Positions 53,918 through 63,129 of a DNA stretch of 64,000 nucleotides are shown piece by piece. Position 1 is the stretch's first letter; each line of letters starts with the position of its first letter. Under the pieces are notes generated by a model. It was not told where the DNA came from. It made no database searches and worked only from the letters and a program-made list of their open reading frames with translations. The stretch comes from Mantis religiosa (Eukaryota > Arthropoda > Insecta > Mantodea > Mantidae), in NCBI GenBank assembly GCA_030765055.1, contig CM060950.1, forward strand, positions 275,274,540 through 275,338,539. The letters are read 5' to 3'. Made by a program: the position numbers and the translations under genes.

Positions 53918-54157
53918 GTTTAGGTTTATCATTGATTCGCAATTTTCCATGATTGCAACATAATCATTTTAACTAATGTAAGCATTCAGCATTTGTCTGA
54001 CTTAAATCACTTTACTCATATGTGGTAGTGAGTGTGTTAAAATTGTACGGAAATATATGCGGTAATCTTTTGTCATAGAACAATGCATTGGTTAAGATAT
54101 TTGGAAAACTATGCACAAAAGTTTTGATTGCTTATTGTAAACCTGGTTTGTTTTCAG

Positions 54158-54454
54158 AATGATCTTGAAGAACGAAATCAGCAGGAAACATGCCGTAGTT
54201 CCGTTGCACCATCTAGATATCTAAAAGAATGTAATATCTATCCGTTACCAAAGAAAGCACCACTCACACCAAAGAGAAATTTGAAAAACACCCCAGTGAA
54301 GCCACCAAGGAAGAACATTGGCTCAGGACAGTTTTCTACACCCAAAACTCCATTAAATGGAAGAGTAACACCAAACAGGTCAACACAGCTTCAAGGGGGT
54401 GCTATGACACCACGTCTCACTGCATCAAGGGGCAGACTCCCAATAATAATATGA
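54158..54454 (+). CDS. Host gene, last coding exon with Thr-Pro-rich basic tail
   Basis: The exon follows a TTGTTTTCAG acceptor at 54148-54157 and starts in phase 0 with NDLEERNQQE, matching exon 3664-3786. It encodes 98 residues to a TGA at 54452-54454. The tail holds six Thr-Pro dipeptides (in PLTPKR, NTPVK, STPKTPLN, VTPNR and MTPRL), three of which fit the CDK pattern T-P-x-K/R. The tail is rich in Lys and Arg and probably disordered. This suggests a protein phosphorylated by proline-directed kinases, such as a cell-cycle or cytoskeletal factor; this is inference. The family is not recognised. Confidence 0.75.
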   Translation, partial: NDLEERNQQETCRSSVAPSRYLKECNIYPLPKKAPLTPKRNLKNTPVKPPRKNIGSGQFSTPKTPLNGRVTPNRSTQLQGGAMTPRLTASRGRLPIII

Positions 54455-54832
54455 GTGATTGTTCAGTTAATAGTAAATATGTTTGAAAAACTAAATATGT
54501 GTTATTAACATAACCATTTGTGGAGAAACTAAACAGTAATAACCCTTATAGTTGTCATTGAAAAAAATATATTAGTTTATAATGTTTTATTGAATGTTTA
54601 AGTAATGCAAAACATTATTTCTTAACAAATAGCAAATATTTTGAGCAGTTTTAACGCTGCTTTTGTTCAGTATTCTTATTTCAACATTTTTTATTTTGTT
54701 AAGTAGAGTTTTTTATTATTAACATTTTTCATATTAACAAAGTGTGATAATTATGTGATTTTCAAGTCTTTGTCATTGTGAATATTTGGAATGAATAAGT
54801 TAAAGAATTTATTCCTCCAACATTTAACTCTA

Positions 54833-54838
54833 ATTAAA
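54833..54838 (+). promoter_or_regulatory. Possible poly(A) signal of the host gene
   Basis: ATTAAA, the commonest variant signal, lies 379 nt after the stop codon. No AATAAA was seen between the stop codon and this site. Confidence 0.3.
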
Positions 54839-55693
54839 GTTTCTTTACTTAACACAAGTTATTGCCAATTTCAGTTCATCTGTTATTTTTTAATTACCTT
54901 TATACATTGTTGACTTTGCAGCACCACAAAGAAAAAATCAGGGTATATCACTTCATTGTTTTTAGAAACTATATAAGAGTAATGAATGTCTGTAGAGAAG
55001 GATGTGATAGCAGCATATTAGTATATTTATCTTGTTTTGAAAATGGGACATACCCTTAGAAAACTAGTGGTCTTTAGAAGCTAAGGTTTTCTTTAGAATC
55101 ATGAAAAGTACCAGCCTGGCATAATGTATTTATCAAATTATAAACATTTACTGGAAGCAGTAATGTGAAATTTAGAAGCTGCTTTGCAAAGGTTTGTTTC
55201 ATTTTTCCTAAATATTTTCTGGCTTCTCTAAAACCATTCTCCACTGAAACAGAACATTGTTCACCTATTAATTTAAAAGTTGTCTTAAATTGCAAAGGTA
55301 ATATGAGTGCTGGGAGGCCCCAGCGACATATTGCAATATAATGGTAAAGCAGGATGGCTATTTTCTTGAAAACAGAAAATACAGGAAAATCAAAACACAG
55401 AAAATATATAGGGAGAATGCTGGGGAAAGTTTTTATCAATGGAATGAACAAATGAGTGAAATGATGTGGGTAAACAGATCTGAATCTTTTGAAGTAATCC
55501 TTCATTTGGCTTATCTTAAACTACTTCACACGGTTCATATGAGTCTACTCTGACCAATTGTGGTCATTTGTCATCCAATGGTTTGCAGTTTATCATTGTT
55601 GTGATTCGTTCATGAATAGTTCATGTTTGCAAGTCGGCTGAATTCATGATACTTAAATTTAAATGAAGTAATGTTAAAAAACATAAAATATAG
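54839..55693. other. Sequence after the host gene, no gene seen
   Basis: AT-rich. Overlapping ORFs at 55074-55505 (- strand) and 55341-55553 (+ strand) show no motif. Confidence 0.45.
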
Positions 55694-56436
55694 TGTGACT
55701 TTGTGGGTTCGTAGAACTAAAAGTCCAATTTACCGAAATTCTAAATGTTCTTTATTTCCGTAGAAATACACTGTTCAGTTCTCACGTAACATTATGTCAC
55801 ATACACACAGTCTACTAAGGTTGATGACATCAGCTCTCGTTACAACACTCTACAGCTGTTTACTGCTTACGACTCTTGTGACTGACTCTTGGCGAGTCGT
55901 CGCCTTCTTAAATACCTCATTGATAAATTCTGGATATTTCCGGAACAATAAAGAAACCGAATAATCTCTATCAACCAAGGCGTCACCAGAAATTTTCATT
56001 TATCTCTGTTTCGGCATACCTTTATCTCACACTATCTTTAACTGCTTATGCAAGCTCTTTATTACCGTGAAACACTATCCGTCTGTTATCTATTTCTGCT
56101 GAAACTTTTATGCCCATTGCCGCGACAATAGGTTAGGTGTTTACTTTCACAACTCGTTTAAATAAAGAACATTAAATGTGTAGTAATGTGTACTTTTGTT
56201 GCTTGCTTAGCACTGCTAATAATTTACATTGCAATGGAGGGAAGAAATTTGTGCATGTGTACAAGCTCACATATATTGATGTGTTAGGCTGTTCTAAAAC
56301 AAACCAGAAATCGAATTCACTAGAAATTTCCATGTACCTCACTTATCTGTGTCAGTAAGTCTTTATCTCCGCCATCTTTATTTGCCGGCTCTTTGTTTAC
56401 ACAAGCCATGCTATCGTAGATAACGGATTCGCGACA
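55694..56436 (-). repeat. 3' LTR of gypsy copy 4
   Basis: In - strand sense it starts TGTCGCGAATCCG at 56436 and ends in the family terminus CCACAAAGTCACA at 55694. An AATAAAGAACATTTAG polyadenylation signal lies near 55744-55760. It is about 190 bp longer than the LTRs of copy 3, so it is another subfamily or contains an insertion. Confidence 0.8.
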
Positions 56437-56700
56437 CTGCTCCCTCTTCAAGGCTGGTCGTCCCGAACAGCACCATCGTACTGGGCCAGATGATCCAGGT
56501 GTACCATCATCTTCCCGCGGGGCCCCTTCTGGATGCAGTAGACCACGTCGTTAATCCTCTTCACCACCCGGTACGGTCCTTGCCACAGCTGTTGAAGTTT
56601 TGGGCAGCGTCCCTTGGTCTGAGTAGGGCGGTACAACCAGACTAGGTCACCCTGCTGGAACCCTTGGTTCCATATTGTGGTGTGTTTTGGTGAAATGTTT
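56437..56700 (-). pseudogene. Gypsy copy 4 integrase C-terminus
   Basis: 56741-56448 on the - strand holds WNQGFQQGDLVWLYRPTQTK, GRCPKLQQLWQGPYRVVKRI and a final HLDHLAQYDGAVR, the typical end of gypsy integrase with the GPY/F module (GPYRV). The rest of the element upstream is missing: the sequence switches to a hAT-like pseudogene near 56700. Confidence 0.85.
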
Positions 56701-56739
56701 TGAAGTGAAGTGTTTTGCTGTTTTCGTGAAATTTTCAAC

Positions 56740-57403
56740 AAGATATCACGTTCCTGTAAATGGATTTGGCCATTTCATTTTTGGTATGACAACCAAAAGT
56801 GACATCAAGATATTGGAATTCTTTTCTGGATATACCTCTACAGCTTACATTACATATTGAAAGGCTTTGAAGAGTCTCTTGGAGATAAATTAGAACTGAA
56901 AGATCTTGCTTTAATGCATGGATGAACCAGAGGTAAACTGGAGCTTTCTTGAACTCCAAAGATATGAAAACATGTGAAGATCCAGAAGTAATTGATACCA
57001 GATCATGCAGCCCATAGGTAGTGAATGCATGGTGCATTTCAGGCAGCATTCAGGAAAACTGGCTGGGAAATTGACAAGTTCCTTAAGTCAATTCACAATG
57101 TTTTCAAAGATTCTCCACTATGGCGAGCCAATTTTATTTATGAAAGAACATGGAAGAATTTTCCTTTGAAATGTTTCAATTGCTACTGACTTGAAAACTT
57201 TGCTATCTGTGAAAGAGCTATCAAGATTTTACCTCACATGAGTCATTTCAAGAGCAAGAGAGCACACATGCCTTATACTTGAACAGTGCAGAAAATGACT
57301 GAAGTTCTTCAAGACCATTTTCTGCACACTAAATTACAGTTCTTCTTGATTGCTTCTGCATTTGAGCCTTTCTTGAGAGAATTTCAAGAGAATTTCAGCC
57401 TAT
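56740..57403 (+). pseudogene. hAT-like transposase pseudogene, first part
   Basis: On the + strand frames give MDEPEVNWSFLELQRYE (near 56920), MHGAFQAAFRKTGWEIDKFL, KSIHNVFKDSPLWRANFIYE, ENFAICERAIKILPHMSHFK and KLQFFLIASAFEPFLREFQE. These resemble the hAT-like transposase genes common in arthropods. Stops appear in several places. The frame is interrupted at 57403 by a Penelope-like hairpin and resumes at 57672. Confidence 0.65.
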
Positions 57404-57508
57404 TTGTAAAAAGCTGAAGCTACTGACAGTGAAGCAATCCAAGTATTATGAATAAACTACAGCAATTAGCAACACATTTCACTTATCTGTTTGGTAAATT
57501 GTCTAAAT

Positions 57509-57555
57509 CCTCTGGGACTGGTTTCATGATGTCTTCGTCACATCTTCAGCCTGAA
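57509..57555 (-). ncRNA. Hammerhead-like motif, left arm of hairpin
   Basis: On the - strand: CUGAAGA (57543-57549, fits CUGANGA), a short stem UGU/ACA, GAAAC (57521-57525), ACCAGU as stem III and C at the cleavage position. Flanks CAGG and CCAGAGG pair with one mismatch as stem I. Confidence 0.5.
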
Positions 57556-57557
57556 TC

Positions 57558-57603
57558 TGTCGGCTGAAAATGTGAAGAAGACATCACGAAACCAGTCCCG
57601 AAG
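57558..57603 (+). ncRNA. Hammerhead-like motif, right arm of hairpin, damaged
   Basis: On the + strand CUGAAAA (57564-57570) replaces CUGANGA at the invariant G, followed by GAAAC (57588-57592) and ACCAGUC. It is the inverted partner of the motif at 57509-57555, with the core G lost. Confidence 0.4.
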
Positions 57604-57671
57604 GATTTAGACAATTTACCAAACAGGTAAGTGAAGTGTGTTGCTAAGTGTTGTAGTTTATTCATAATAAA

Positions 57672-58000
57672 AGCCTATGTTACCCTTCCTACATTCTCAG
57701 TTGAAGATCTTACCTAAGAGCCAATTGAAAAGTTAATTAAACCCAGCATTCTGGAAGGCACTTCATACAAACTGTAGGCAACTGCAACATTATTTGTCAA
57801 TGAAACATATATGGAGAGTATTGATGTGGGCAGTTACCATCTAAAAATAACGAAGCTGTCTAGCCAAAATTGCCAGGAAGGTTTTCTTGAGAAGCACCCT
57901 GAAGTATAAATTCATTAGTGTCGACTTGTATTGATCCTTAAAAGATATGCACTGAGCTGGAACAGTGCAAGAGTGGCTTTGAAATATGTGTTGGAATAAT
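57672..58000 (+). pseudogene. hAT-like transposase pseudogene, second part
   Basis: The sequence resumes with KPMLPFLHSQLKILPKS, then LNPAFWKALHTN and KYKFISVDLY, continuing the hAT-like protein across the hairpin insertion. It is cut again at about 58000 by the next Penelope-like copy. Confidence 0.6.
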
Positions 58001-58105
58001 ATGTAAAAACTGAGGCTACTGGCAGTAAAGCAATAGAAATATTATAATTAAATATAATAATTTGTGACCAACTTCACTTATCTTTTTAAAAAATTATAAA
58101 TTCTT

Positions 58106-58146
58106 TCTCAGGACTAGTTTCGCAATATAGCCATTGCATCCTCAAC
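58106..58146 (-). ncRNA. Hammerhead-like motif in split Penelope-like copy
   Basis: On the - strand: UUGAGGA (C3 changed), a perfect 5-bp stem GCAAU/AUUGC with a 6-nt loop, GAAAC (58117-58121), ACUAGU as stem III and C as cleavage base. The stem differs in sequence from that of 6889-6940 but keeps pairing. Confidence 0.55.
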
Positions 58147-58335
58147 TTCGTTTACTGATTATTTTCCTTTGGGATTGTTTGCTATCTTATTTCCGCCTGC
58201 TGGAAGCAAAACAAATTTATGTATAGAATCATTTGGCAGTTCCTTTCTTGGAAGTGTTGAAAACAGTGTTGTTATGATAAATTAACTTTAAAGAGAGTCG
58301 ATTAAAGACACTAAACAACACTTACTTTTAAATTT

Positions 58336-58385
58336 TTCCAGAACATGTTTCTGAGGCTTTGCCTCTATCATCAGCCGGCTCTCAA
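58336..58385 (-). ncRNA. Hammerhead-like motif with full stem II, left arm
   Basis: On the - strand: stem I strand GCCGG, CUGAUGA (58368-58374), stem II GAGGC-AAA-GCCUC, GAAAC (58347-58351), ACAUGU as stem III, U at the cleavage position and CUGG returning stem I (4 bp with one G-U). All invariant core positions are present. This is the best hammerhead candidate in the window. Confidence 0.7.
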
Positions 58386-58540
58386 CTGGTTCTCGTTGGT
58401 GTAGTTGACAATATTTTGTCACAGGTCTCCTCTGGTGGCGGTTCAAGGAACTTGCTGAACAAATCTTTCTGGGAGATGTCGAAATTGAATACTTTGTTCC
58501 TATTTTTTGAAATGAAGATTTGTTCCCATGTGGATAGTTC

Positions 58541-58978
58541 TTATTTTCCTGATGTATGTTTTAGTAGTTTTGGTTCTGGATTTATGTTGTGGGTTTTTTC
58601 CCAAAAATGTGTGGCAACTGCTGATTTTTCTAATTGTTTATATTTTATGTTTCTAAAGTGTTCCTTTGCTCTTGTTTCTAAATTTCTTTTTGTTTTTCCA
58701 ATATAAATTTGACTACAGTCATTGCATTCAATTTGATATATACCAGATTTTTTGTTAGATGGAATGGCATCTTTGATGTTTGAGCAAATTAGGTTTTTTA
58801 AGGAGAAATGGTTGACTGGTGCTAGTTGAATGTTTTGTTTTTTAAAGACTTTTTTGAATTTATCATAGGCCCATGGATGGTAAGTGAATTTTTTGAAAAT
58901 CATATTAGTTTCTGTAGCTGAGAGGGTTGTGGTTTCCTTTAGTAGCTTCTTTTTTGCTAAGTTCACTTTTTTGTCCAC
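58541..58978 (-). CDS. GIY-YIG domain, left arm of the inverted dimer
   Basis: The 145-residue - strand frame starts MDKKVNLAKKKLLKETTTLS. It has IFKKFTYHPWAYDKFKKVFK, then KSGIYQIECNDCSQIYIGKT and RNLETRAKEHFRNIKYKQLE, the GIY-YIG core with Arg (ETRAKEH), and THFWEKTHNINPEPKLLKHT. It ends early at a stop after HTSGK, while the right-arm copy continues for another ~80 residues. The RT is absent. Confidence 0.85.
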   Translation of the reverse strand: MDKKVNLAKKKLLKETTTLSATETNMIFKKFTYHPWAYDKFKKVFKKQNIQLAPVNHFSLKNLICSNIKDAIPSNKKSGIYQIECNDCSQIYIGKTKRNLETRAKEHFRNIKYKQLEKSAVATHFWEKTHNINPEPKLLKHTSGK

Positions 58979-59275
58979 TAATGATTTGGGAAAGTTATTT
59001 TTTTGTGCTATTTCAATTATTTTGTAGTATTCTGTTTTGTATTCTTCTGGTAAACATCCCTCTCACAGCAGAAGAATACAAAACAGAATACAACAAAATA
59101 ATTGAAATAGCACAAAAAAATAACTTTCCCAAATCATTAGAGGACAAAAAAGTGAACTTAGCAAAAAGAAGAAGCTACTAAAGGAAACCACAACCCTCTC
59201 AGCTACAGAAACTAATAAAAACAAAACATTCAACTAGCACCAGTCAACCATTTCTCCTTAAAAAGCCTAATTTGC

Positions 59276-59737
59276 TCAAACATCAAAGATGCCATTCCAT
59301 CTAACAAAAAATCTGGTATATATCAAATTGAATGCAATGACTGTAGTCAAATTCATATTGGAAAAACAAAAAGAAATTTAGAAACAAGAGCAAAGGAACA
59401 CTTTAGAAACATAAAATATAAACAATTAGAAAAATCAGCAGTTGCCACACATTTTTGGGAAAAAAACCACAACATAAATCCAGAACCAAAACTACTAAAA
59501 CATACATCAGGAAAACAAGAACTATCCACATGGGAACAAATCTTCATTTCAAAAAATAGGAACAAAGTATTCAATTTCGACATCCCCCAGAAAGATTTGT
59601 TCAGCAAGTTCCTTGAACCGCCACCAGAGGAGACCTGTGACAAAATATCGTCAACTACACCAACGAGAACCAGTCGAGAGCCGGCTGATGATATCAGAAA
59701 CATGTTCCGGAAAAATTTAAAAGTAAGTGTTGTTTAG
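59276..59737 (+). pseudogene. GIY-YIG domain, right arm of the inverted dimer
   Basis: On the + strand the frame reads KSGIYQIECNDCSQIHIGKT, so the YIG motif has become HIG, then RNLETRAKEHFRNIKYKQLE, WEQIFISKNRNKVFNFDIPQ and a tail PADDIRNMFRKNLK that overlaps the hammerhead-like core at 59681-59708. The frame ends VSVV with a stop at 59735-59737. The Tyr-to-His change probably weakens the nuclease. Confidence 0.75.
59681..59710 (+). ncRNA. Hammerhead-like motif, right arm, stem II deleted
   Basis: On the + strand CCGG-CUGAUGA (59685-59691), UAUCA, GAAAC (59697-59701), ACAUGU, U, CCGG. The core and stem I are perfect, but the stem II insert GAGGCAAAGCC present in the left arm is missing. 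Confidence 0.6.
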
Positions 59738-60130
59738 TGTCTTTAATCGACTCTCTTTAAAGTTAATCATTTGGCAGTGTTTCAAAATTTATCAGGTGAT
59801 TTCTGTTTTTCAAGATAAATATTTTCTCGGAAACCATTCAATTATTGGTCCATTTAATGCATTAATAATTTTACTTCTGGATTTATTTCAGGATTAAATT
59901 ATCAAAAATGATCTGCTACAGTTGATTAATAAATTTCTATATACCTTATATTTCTAAAATGTTCCTTCATTCTGATTTCCAAATTACATTTGCTCCTTCC
60001 AATGTAAATTCAGTCACAATCCAGTCAAATTTATATTTCACAGATTTTTTTATTATTTGAAATGTTATGTTTTTTAGAAAAATTTAGTTAAGTTTACATA
60101 TACATTATGTTTATTTTGAGGAGCCAAGAT

Positions 60131-60597
60131 CATATCATATTGTTATAAAAATATTTATATTTTTTATTAGACCTCCAAGTAAATTTTTAAAAATGAATTG
60201 TTTATTTGGAAAGTTGAAATAACGATATTCCGCAAACAGGGATTCTGCAGTATAATTTTTGCCAGCAACCCTGTGCGTTGACATTGACCACTGCATTGCA
60301 GAAAAGTAACAGTACATGTAAACAATATTAATTGAAAAAACTATTTGTATTACTTGACAGAGCGTTGAGGCATACTGACCTTCAGGTGACCAGCGCTGCA
60401 ATCATTCCTTGTTGGTTCTTATCTGGTCGATTAGAATAGTGAAATATTAGTTGACGTACAGTAAGTTATGAAACACAAATAGAGCGATTGGAAGCTGCTT
60501 GTGTCTATTGTCACCCAAACATCGGAATTCCCAATAGAACCAGCTGGCAGGTAGGGCCAGATGGGAAGCATTCAGGCCACGCCTACCCAATTATCTG
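60131..60597. other. Short stretch between elements, no gene seen
   Basis: AT-rich to 60470, then more balanced. No supported feature. Confidence 0.4.
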
Positions 60598-61011
60598 TGT
60601 AACACTCACGGAGGGGATGGTTAGAGGAGCGGCACAAGCCCTGTACCGTCTCTTTCCCCTCCCCCTGATGTCTGGAAAAATCAGGATGATTTTCCGAGCC
60701 GCGAAGCTTCCAGAAACAGCGATCTTGCTATATAAGGGCTGCAGTGGACGAGTCAGTTCAGTGTTTGGCGAGCAGCCATGAAGAGCGCCATGCTAGCGAA
60801 CGTACTGGAAGACTGCGTACGTGTATCAGAGGAGTTGTATGTAATTGTGAGTGTGGAGTGGACCTGTGACAGACGAATTGGTGGATTGTAATTGTGTGCG
60901 ATACGTAATTTTACGTAATCGGCAAATGTTCCAACTGTAATTCGATGGAAATAAAGAACATTTTGAGTTTGTGCAATTGAACTTTTAATTTCATGAACCC
61001 ACAAAATCATA
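60598..61011 (+). repeat. Solo LTR of the same gypsy family, + strand
   Basis: The LTR starts TGTAACACTCACGGAGG, has a GCTATATAAGGGCTGC promoter box near 60728, an AATAAAGAACATTTTGAG polyadenylation signal near 60951 and ends in TCATGAACCCACAAAATCATA, corresponding to the terminus CACGAACCCACAAAGTCACA of copy 3. No gag-pol lies on either side, as expected after LTR-LTR recombination. A clear target duplication is not visible. Confidence 0.85.
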
Positions 61012-61429
61012 TGATACGCTTTCTCGCGCCTGCCAATGTATGACACATTGCTGTCCAGAAGACATGATTATATCTGAACAGAGTATACATACACTGGACT
61101 CACTGTGTATGTGCGATAAGCTGAGGTAAACATGTGTTGCAAATTTTTTCCAATACGCCTTCTTGCTTTGCCATGTAATAGTCAGTTTATTAACACTTCG
61201 TCACTTACAATGTAATCTTCAATGTAAGTGACAAAGTGTCGATAAACCGACTACAAATAGTTTTTTTGATTAATTTTGATGTCACTGTTACTTAAGTCCT
61301 CCAATCACGCACAAACTATATTGTTTTGTACTGTACTTGTACAAGGGTTCAATATATCTACCCACAATACAGAGTATTCTTTAAACTTAGAAAAGGTGGC
61401 GTGTGCTTCTAGTCTGAATCGTGCATCGG
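61012..61429. other. Short gene-free stretch with a 75-bp palindrome
   Basis: TAGTCAGTTTATTAACACTT at 61179 is matched by its imperfect reverse complement ending at 61253; 29 of 34 positions pair around a short loop. It could be a palindromic MITE end. Nothing else was seen. Confidence 0.55.
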
Positions 61430-62095
61430 TATCCAAAAGTCTCAAAAACGGAAAGCATATTCGTTTGAAGAAAAACTAAGAATTATCAAATGTGTGAAAA
61501 GGGTGAAGGGGCGAAACAAAGGCAAGTTTATCACATGTGTATGGAGTCCCTGAAGGAGCAATTAAGGGATGAATGAAAGATAAATTTCATAAAACAAAGT
61601 GAAGTGGTACCATTACCTGGACCAGTAATCAGAGCTCAAGCTGTAAAATTATATAAAGATTTGCATGGACAGATGATTTTATGCATCTGATGGCTGGTTT
61701 ACATGGTGGAAATTTGATCACAGTATAGTGCTAACCAGCATTGAGATCGAAGCGTCCTGTGAGTGTGAATCCGCAAAACCTTTTCCTCGGGAGAAAACGA
61801 TTTAAATGACCATCAAATGTACAACTGCGATGAAACTGCACTCTTATTATCAGTTACTTCCTTCAAAAAAATTGGGTGTGAAGAACAGCGTTAATAAATC
61901 TGACACTCCTTTTCGCAGTAAACAAATCAGGAAGTCACAAGCTTAAACTGCTCTGCATTGATGAAAGTCATATTCCAAGTTGATTTAAACAGATTAACAT
62001 GAATTCAGTAGAGTGCCTGTACAGACATGAAAAATGCATGGATAACTACTAACATTTTCACAAACTACTGTATTTCTTTGACCATAGGATGCACT
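61430..62095 (+). pseudogene. Jerky/Tigger-like (pogo superfamily) transposase fossil
   Basis: Around 61438-61548 one frame reads SQKRKAYSFEEKLRIIKCVK, the start of the N-terminal helix-turn-helix of Jerky-like transposases. Further on YNCDETALLLSVTSFKK (near 61819-61869) gives the first catalytic Asp, and VNKSGSHKLKLLCIDESHIP (near 61920-61980) follows. Stops and frame changes occur throughout. It cannot encode an active enzyme. Confidence 0.65.
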
Positions 62096-62440
62096 TTTTT
62101 CATTATAAAATACTGTCTAAAATTTAATTGCATTCTTATGGTCTTATGGTCTAAATTTTGCATGTGAAAACCAGCTAAATTTACCAATTGTTTCAACATA
62201 ACAAGAATCTTTAGCAAGGGATGTAAGCCTTGTTGACTGTATTAATGCTACCAGTTTCAAGGTTCAACATAGCATACATGTGAGCTTTAATGACAGACAT
62301 AATAGCAAAGGTTTTTCCCTATAAAGATTTAAAGAATGTGATGGCAAGGAGAATTTTCTCTCACAGCCCGTTTCTTTTATGTTCAGTTACCAGTAGCAAG
62401 TGTGCGATCGTGAAAGCGCAATCATTGTGAATTCTTCTAA
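62096..62440. other. Gene-free stretch, no feature seen
   Basis: AT-rich sequence with no ORF of note. Confidence 0.45.
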
Positions 62441-63129
62441 CCTCTCATGTCGTATACGATGCCACCTAAACAGAAGAGTGTTGCATTTAAATTAGAAGTT
62501 GTGCAATATGCAAAAGATCATGCTAATAGGGCAGCAGAAAGGCCTTTTTGGTCCCCTACCAACTGAGAAAATTATCTGCAAGTGGTGGAAACAGGAGGAT
62601 CAGTTGATGACTTTGGAAAAATACAAACATTGTTTTCGCATGCTTGCGGCAAAGTGGCCACAATTATAAATGGCATTAAAGAATTTAGTGACAGACCACG
62701 GGAATAATAGCATCGCAGTTATCTACAAAAATTATTTGTGAAGCAAGAAGACGTGTCATTGCAAGCAACATTGCAGATTTTGTGGGATCACCGTCTTGGG
62801 CTATCATTTTATGAAGAGAAAATGACTTTCTATGTGCACTCATACAAAAATCATACAAAAGATGCCTGCTGAGTATGAATCTAAAATCTTGGCTTTTGAT
62901 AAATTTGTTATTAATGCAAGGAAGAAGTTTCAATTCAAACTCAGTCAAATTGGAAACATGGATGAAGTTCTAACTTTTGACATTCCATCAAATAAAATGG
63001 TAGACACCACAAGTTCAGAAACTGTTACTCTAAAGCCTACTTACTGGCCATGAAAAGATCTGTTTCACAATGGTCCTGGTCCGCTGTGCTGATGGCACAA
63101 AACTGCCTCCAATGGTCATATTGAAGAGG

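Larger units (their letters stand above)
57404..57671. mobile_element. Penelope-like inverted hairpin insertion with two hammerhead-like motifs
   Basis: Bases 57428-57549 and 57552-57670 are inverted copies of one PLE terminal segment (GTAAATTGTCTAAATCC and its complement, flanked by CTACAGCAATTAGCAACAC / GTTGCTAAGTGTTGTAG). The insertion is flanked by a 7-bp duplication AGCCTAT (57397-57403 and 57672-57678). There is no coding sequence; it consists only of two tails joined tail-to-tail. Confidence 0.75.
58241..59764. mobile_element. Penelope-like inverted dimer (head-to-head) with 14-bp target duplication
   Basis: Left arm 58285-59049 and right arm 59069-59764 are inverted copies joined by a 19-bp spacer (59050-59068). 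The left arm has an extra 44 bp outside (58241-58284). The right arm lacks about 60 nt of the linker block (FKKFTYHPWAYDKF) and 11 nt of the ribozyme stem. Both arms hold the C-terminal part of the PLE protein. The complete unit is flanked by AATCATTTGGCAGT duplications, so it inserted as one piece. Confidence 0.9.
57999..60130 (-). mobile_element. Penelope-like element copy (GIY-YIG), split by an inverted dimer
   Basis: The - strand terminus AACTGAGGCTACTGGCAG at 58001-58018 is followed by a hammerhead-like motif (58106-58146), the protein end KFVLLPAGGNK (about 58185-58215) and, after the 1.5 kb insertion, a decayed GIY-YIG region (59779-60130) whose sequence parallels 7080-7320. The insertion carries perfect 14-bp duplications AATCATTTGGCAGT (58227-58240 and 59765-59778). 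The RT is missing. Confidence 0.8.

Noticed and set aside
56735..57049. 104-aa - strand ORF
   Set aside because: The + strand of this stretch carries hAT-like blocks continuing downstream, which fit better.
59353..59703. 116-aa - strand ORF and its partner at 58359-58706 on the + strand
   Set aside because: Both are antisense to the GIY-YIG coding arms of the inverted dimer; the sense frames carry the catalytic motif.
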